Source: Galbibacter sp. BG1 (GTDB lineage Bacteria > Bacteroidota > Bacteroidia > Flavobacteriales > Flavobacteriaceae). Taken from it: DNA of 64,000 nucleotides. This document shows positions 63,703 through 64,000 of this stretch, piece by piece. The translations under genes were made by a program, and so were the position numbers. The DNA lies in NCBI RefSeq assembly GCF_013391805.1, contig NZ_CP058364.1, forward strand, positions 1,488,501 to 1,552,500, read 5' to 3'. Numbering within the stretch: the first letter of the stretch is position 1; each line of letters opens with the position of its first letter. The notes beneath the pieces are model-generated. The model was not told the DNA's origin. It saw only the letters and a list, made by a program, of their open reading frames with translations, and searched no databases.

Positions 63703-64000
63703 AACCGAACTGTTTAGAAGTATAATAATTTTATTAATTTTAAACAGCAATTATGAGAAAGAGTAAATTCAGTCCGCAACAGATCGCAAAGATTTTAAAA
63801 GAATTCGACAACGGCAAAACAGCTGCTCAGATCAGCCGTGAGCACGGTGTGAGCACCGCTGCCTTCTACAAATGGCGGGAACGCTATGCAGGGATGAGCG
63901 GTAAGGAGCTAAAACGGTTAAAGGAGCTCGAAGAGGAAAACCGTAAGCTCAAGCAGATGTATGCCACATTGGCCCTTGACCACCAGATGGCCAAGGAGGT
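63687..64000 (+). mobile_element. IS3-family insertion sequence, left end (continues past the window)
   Basis: The presumed left terminal repeat begins TGTAAGCTCCCC at 63687, the usual TG end of IS3-type elements, and 66 bases later an IS3 OrfA starts. The right end lies beyond 64000, so length and target duplication cannot be read here. Confidence 0.75.
63753..64000 (+). CDS. IS3-family transposase OrfA (partial)
   Basis: Frame open to the window end (82 full codons). The N-terminus MRKSKFSPQQIAKILKEFD leads into a helix-turn-helix (AAQISREHGVSTAAFYKWR) and a leucine-zipper-like stretch (LKRLKELEEENRKLKQMY), the standard plan of IS3/IS407-group OrfA. OrfB, with the DDE integrase, should follow outside the window, normally reached by a -1 frameshift in this family. 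Confidence 0.9.
   Translation, partial: MRKSKFSPQQIAKILKEFDNGKTAAQISREHGVSTAAFYKWRERYAGMSGKELKRLKELEEENRKLKQMYATLALDHQMAKE

Noticed and set aside
1-64000. CRISPR arrays, tRNA or rRNA genes, replication origin
   Set aside because: No regularly spaced repeats, cloverleaf-like sequences, rRNA motifs or DnaA-box clusters were noticed.

Overview
The window is a 64 kb piece of chromosome from a member of the Bacteroidetes, most likely a marine Flavobacteriaceae species. The signs are low GC, A/T-rich spacers, promoters of the TAnnTTTG type lying very close to start codons, few Shine-Dalgarno sites, a SusC/SusD locus driven by an ECF sigma/FecR pair, DUF3078 and DUF4412 proteins, a type IX secretion C-terminal domain and TPR-type sensor kinases. 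No rRNA or tRNA genes were seen.

Layout. 1-3.0 kb: heme synthesis (hemH, a MATE exporter, hemJ). 3.0-3.7 kb: a MNT/HEPN pair whose HEPN gene is frameshifted. 3.7-8.0 kb (minus): S41 protease, dCMP deaminase, HupE-like membrane protein, a small membrane protein and a TerB/DnaJ co-chaperone. 8.2-11.1 kb: bacilliredoxin, low-molecular-weight phosphatase, acyltransferase, HD hydrolase, GNAT. 11.1-24.0 kb: a polysaccharide utilisation locus with ECF sigma, FecR anti-sigma, SusC with an STN signalling domain, SusD, a GH30 lipoprotein, a SusE/F-like protein and a large secreted GH30 with FnIII, CBM6, ricin-type and T9SS domains. The two GH30 enzymes suggest a beta-glucan with beta-1,6 links, such as laminarin branches or pustulan; this is inference.

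24.1-29.7 kb: enoyl-CoA hydratase, NtrY-like kinase, a short flavin oxidoreductase, MarC, DUF3109 and DUF4412 proteins. 30.0-33.5 kb: class Ia ribonucleotide reductase (nrdB, nrdA). 33.7-39.7 kb: an NAD(P)-binding protein, a PiT phosphate transporter with a cytoplasmic tail, a phosphate-type porin and dGTPase. With dCMP deaminase these form a scattered nucleotide and phosphate theme. 40-46 kb: hypothetical, DUF3078, dxs, a large FAD/NAD(P) protein and tadA. 46-49.6 kb: several very small membrane proteins, a cold-shock protein, a second MNT/HEPN pair whose HEPN active-site His is Gln, and a ClC channel. 49.7-57 kb: aspS, a MORN-like protein, yicC, gmk, an alpha/beta-hydrolase-like gene, nadD, a BON-LysM protein and gpsA.

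57-64 kb is more accessory: a solitary HsdR_N-type nuclease-like protein, a KTSC-like secreted protein, a membrane protein divergent from a tiny acidic lipoprotein, a TPR sensor kinase and a response regulator, then a decayed coding remnant and a lipoprotein gene cut by the left end of an IS3-family element that runs off the window. The most unusual items are the peptide-like lipoprotein/kinase/regulator cassette with its repeat-rich shared promoter, the two independently damaged HEPN toxins, and two intrinsic terminators lying between divergent genes where no annotated transcript would need them.
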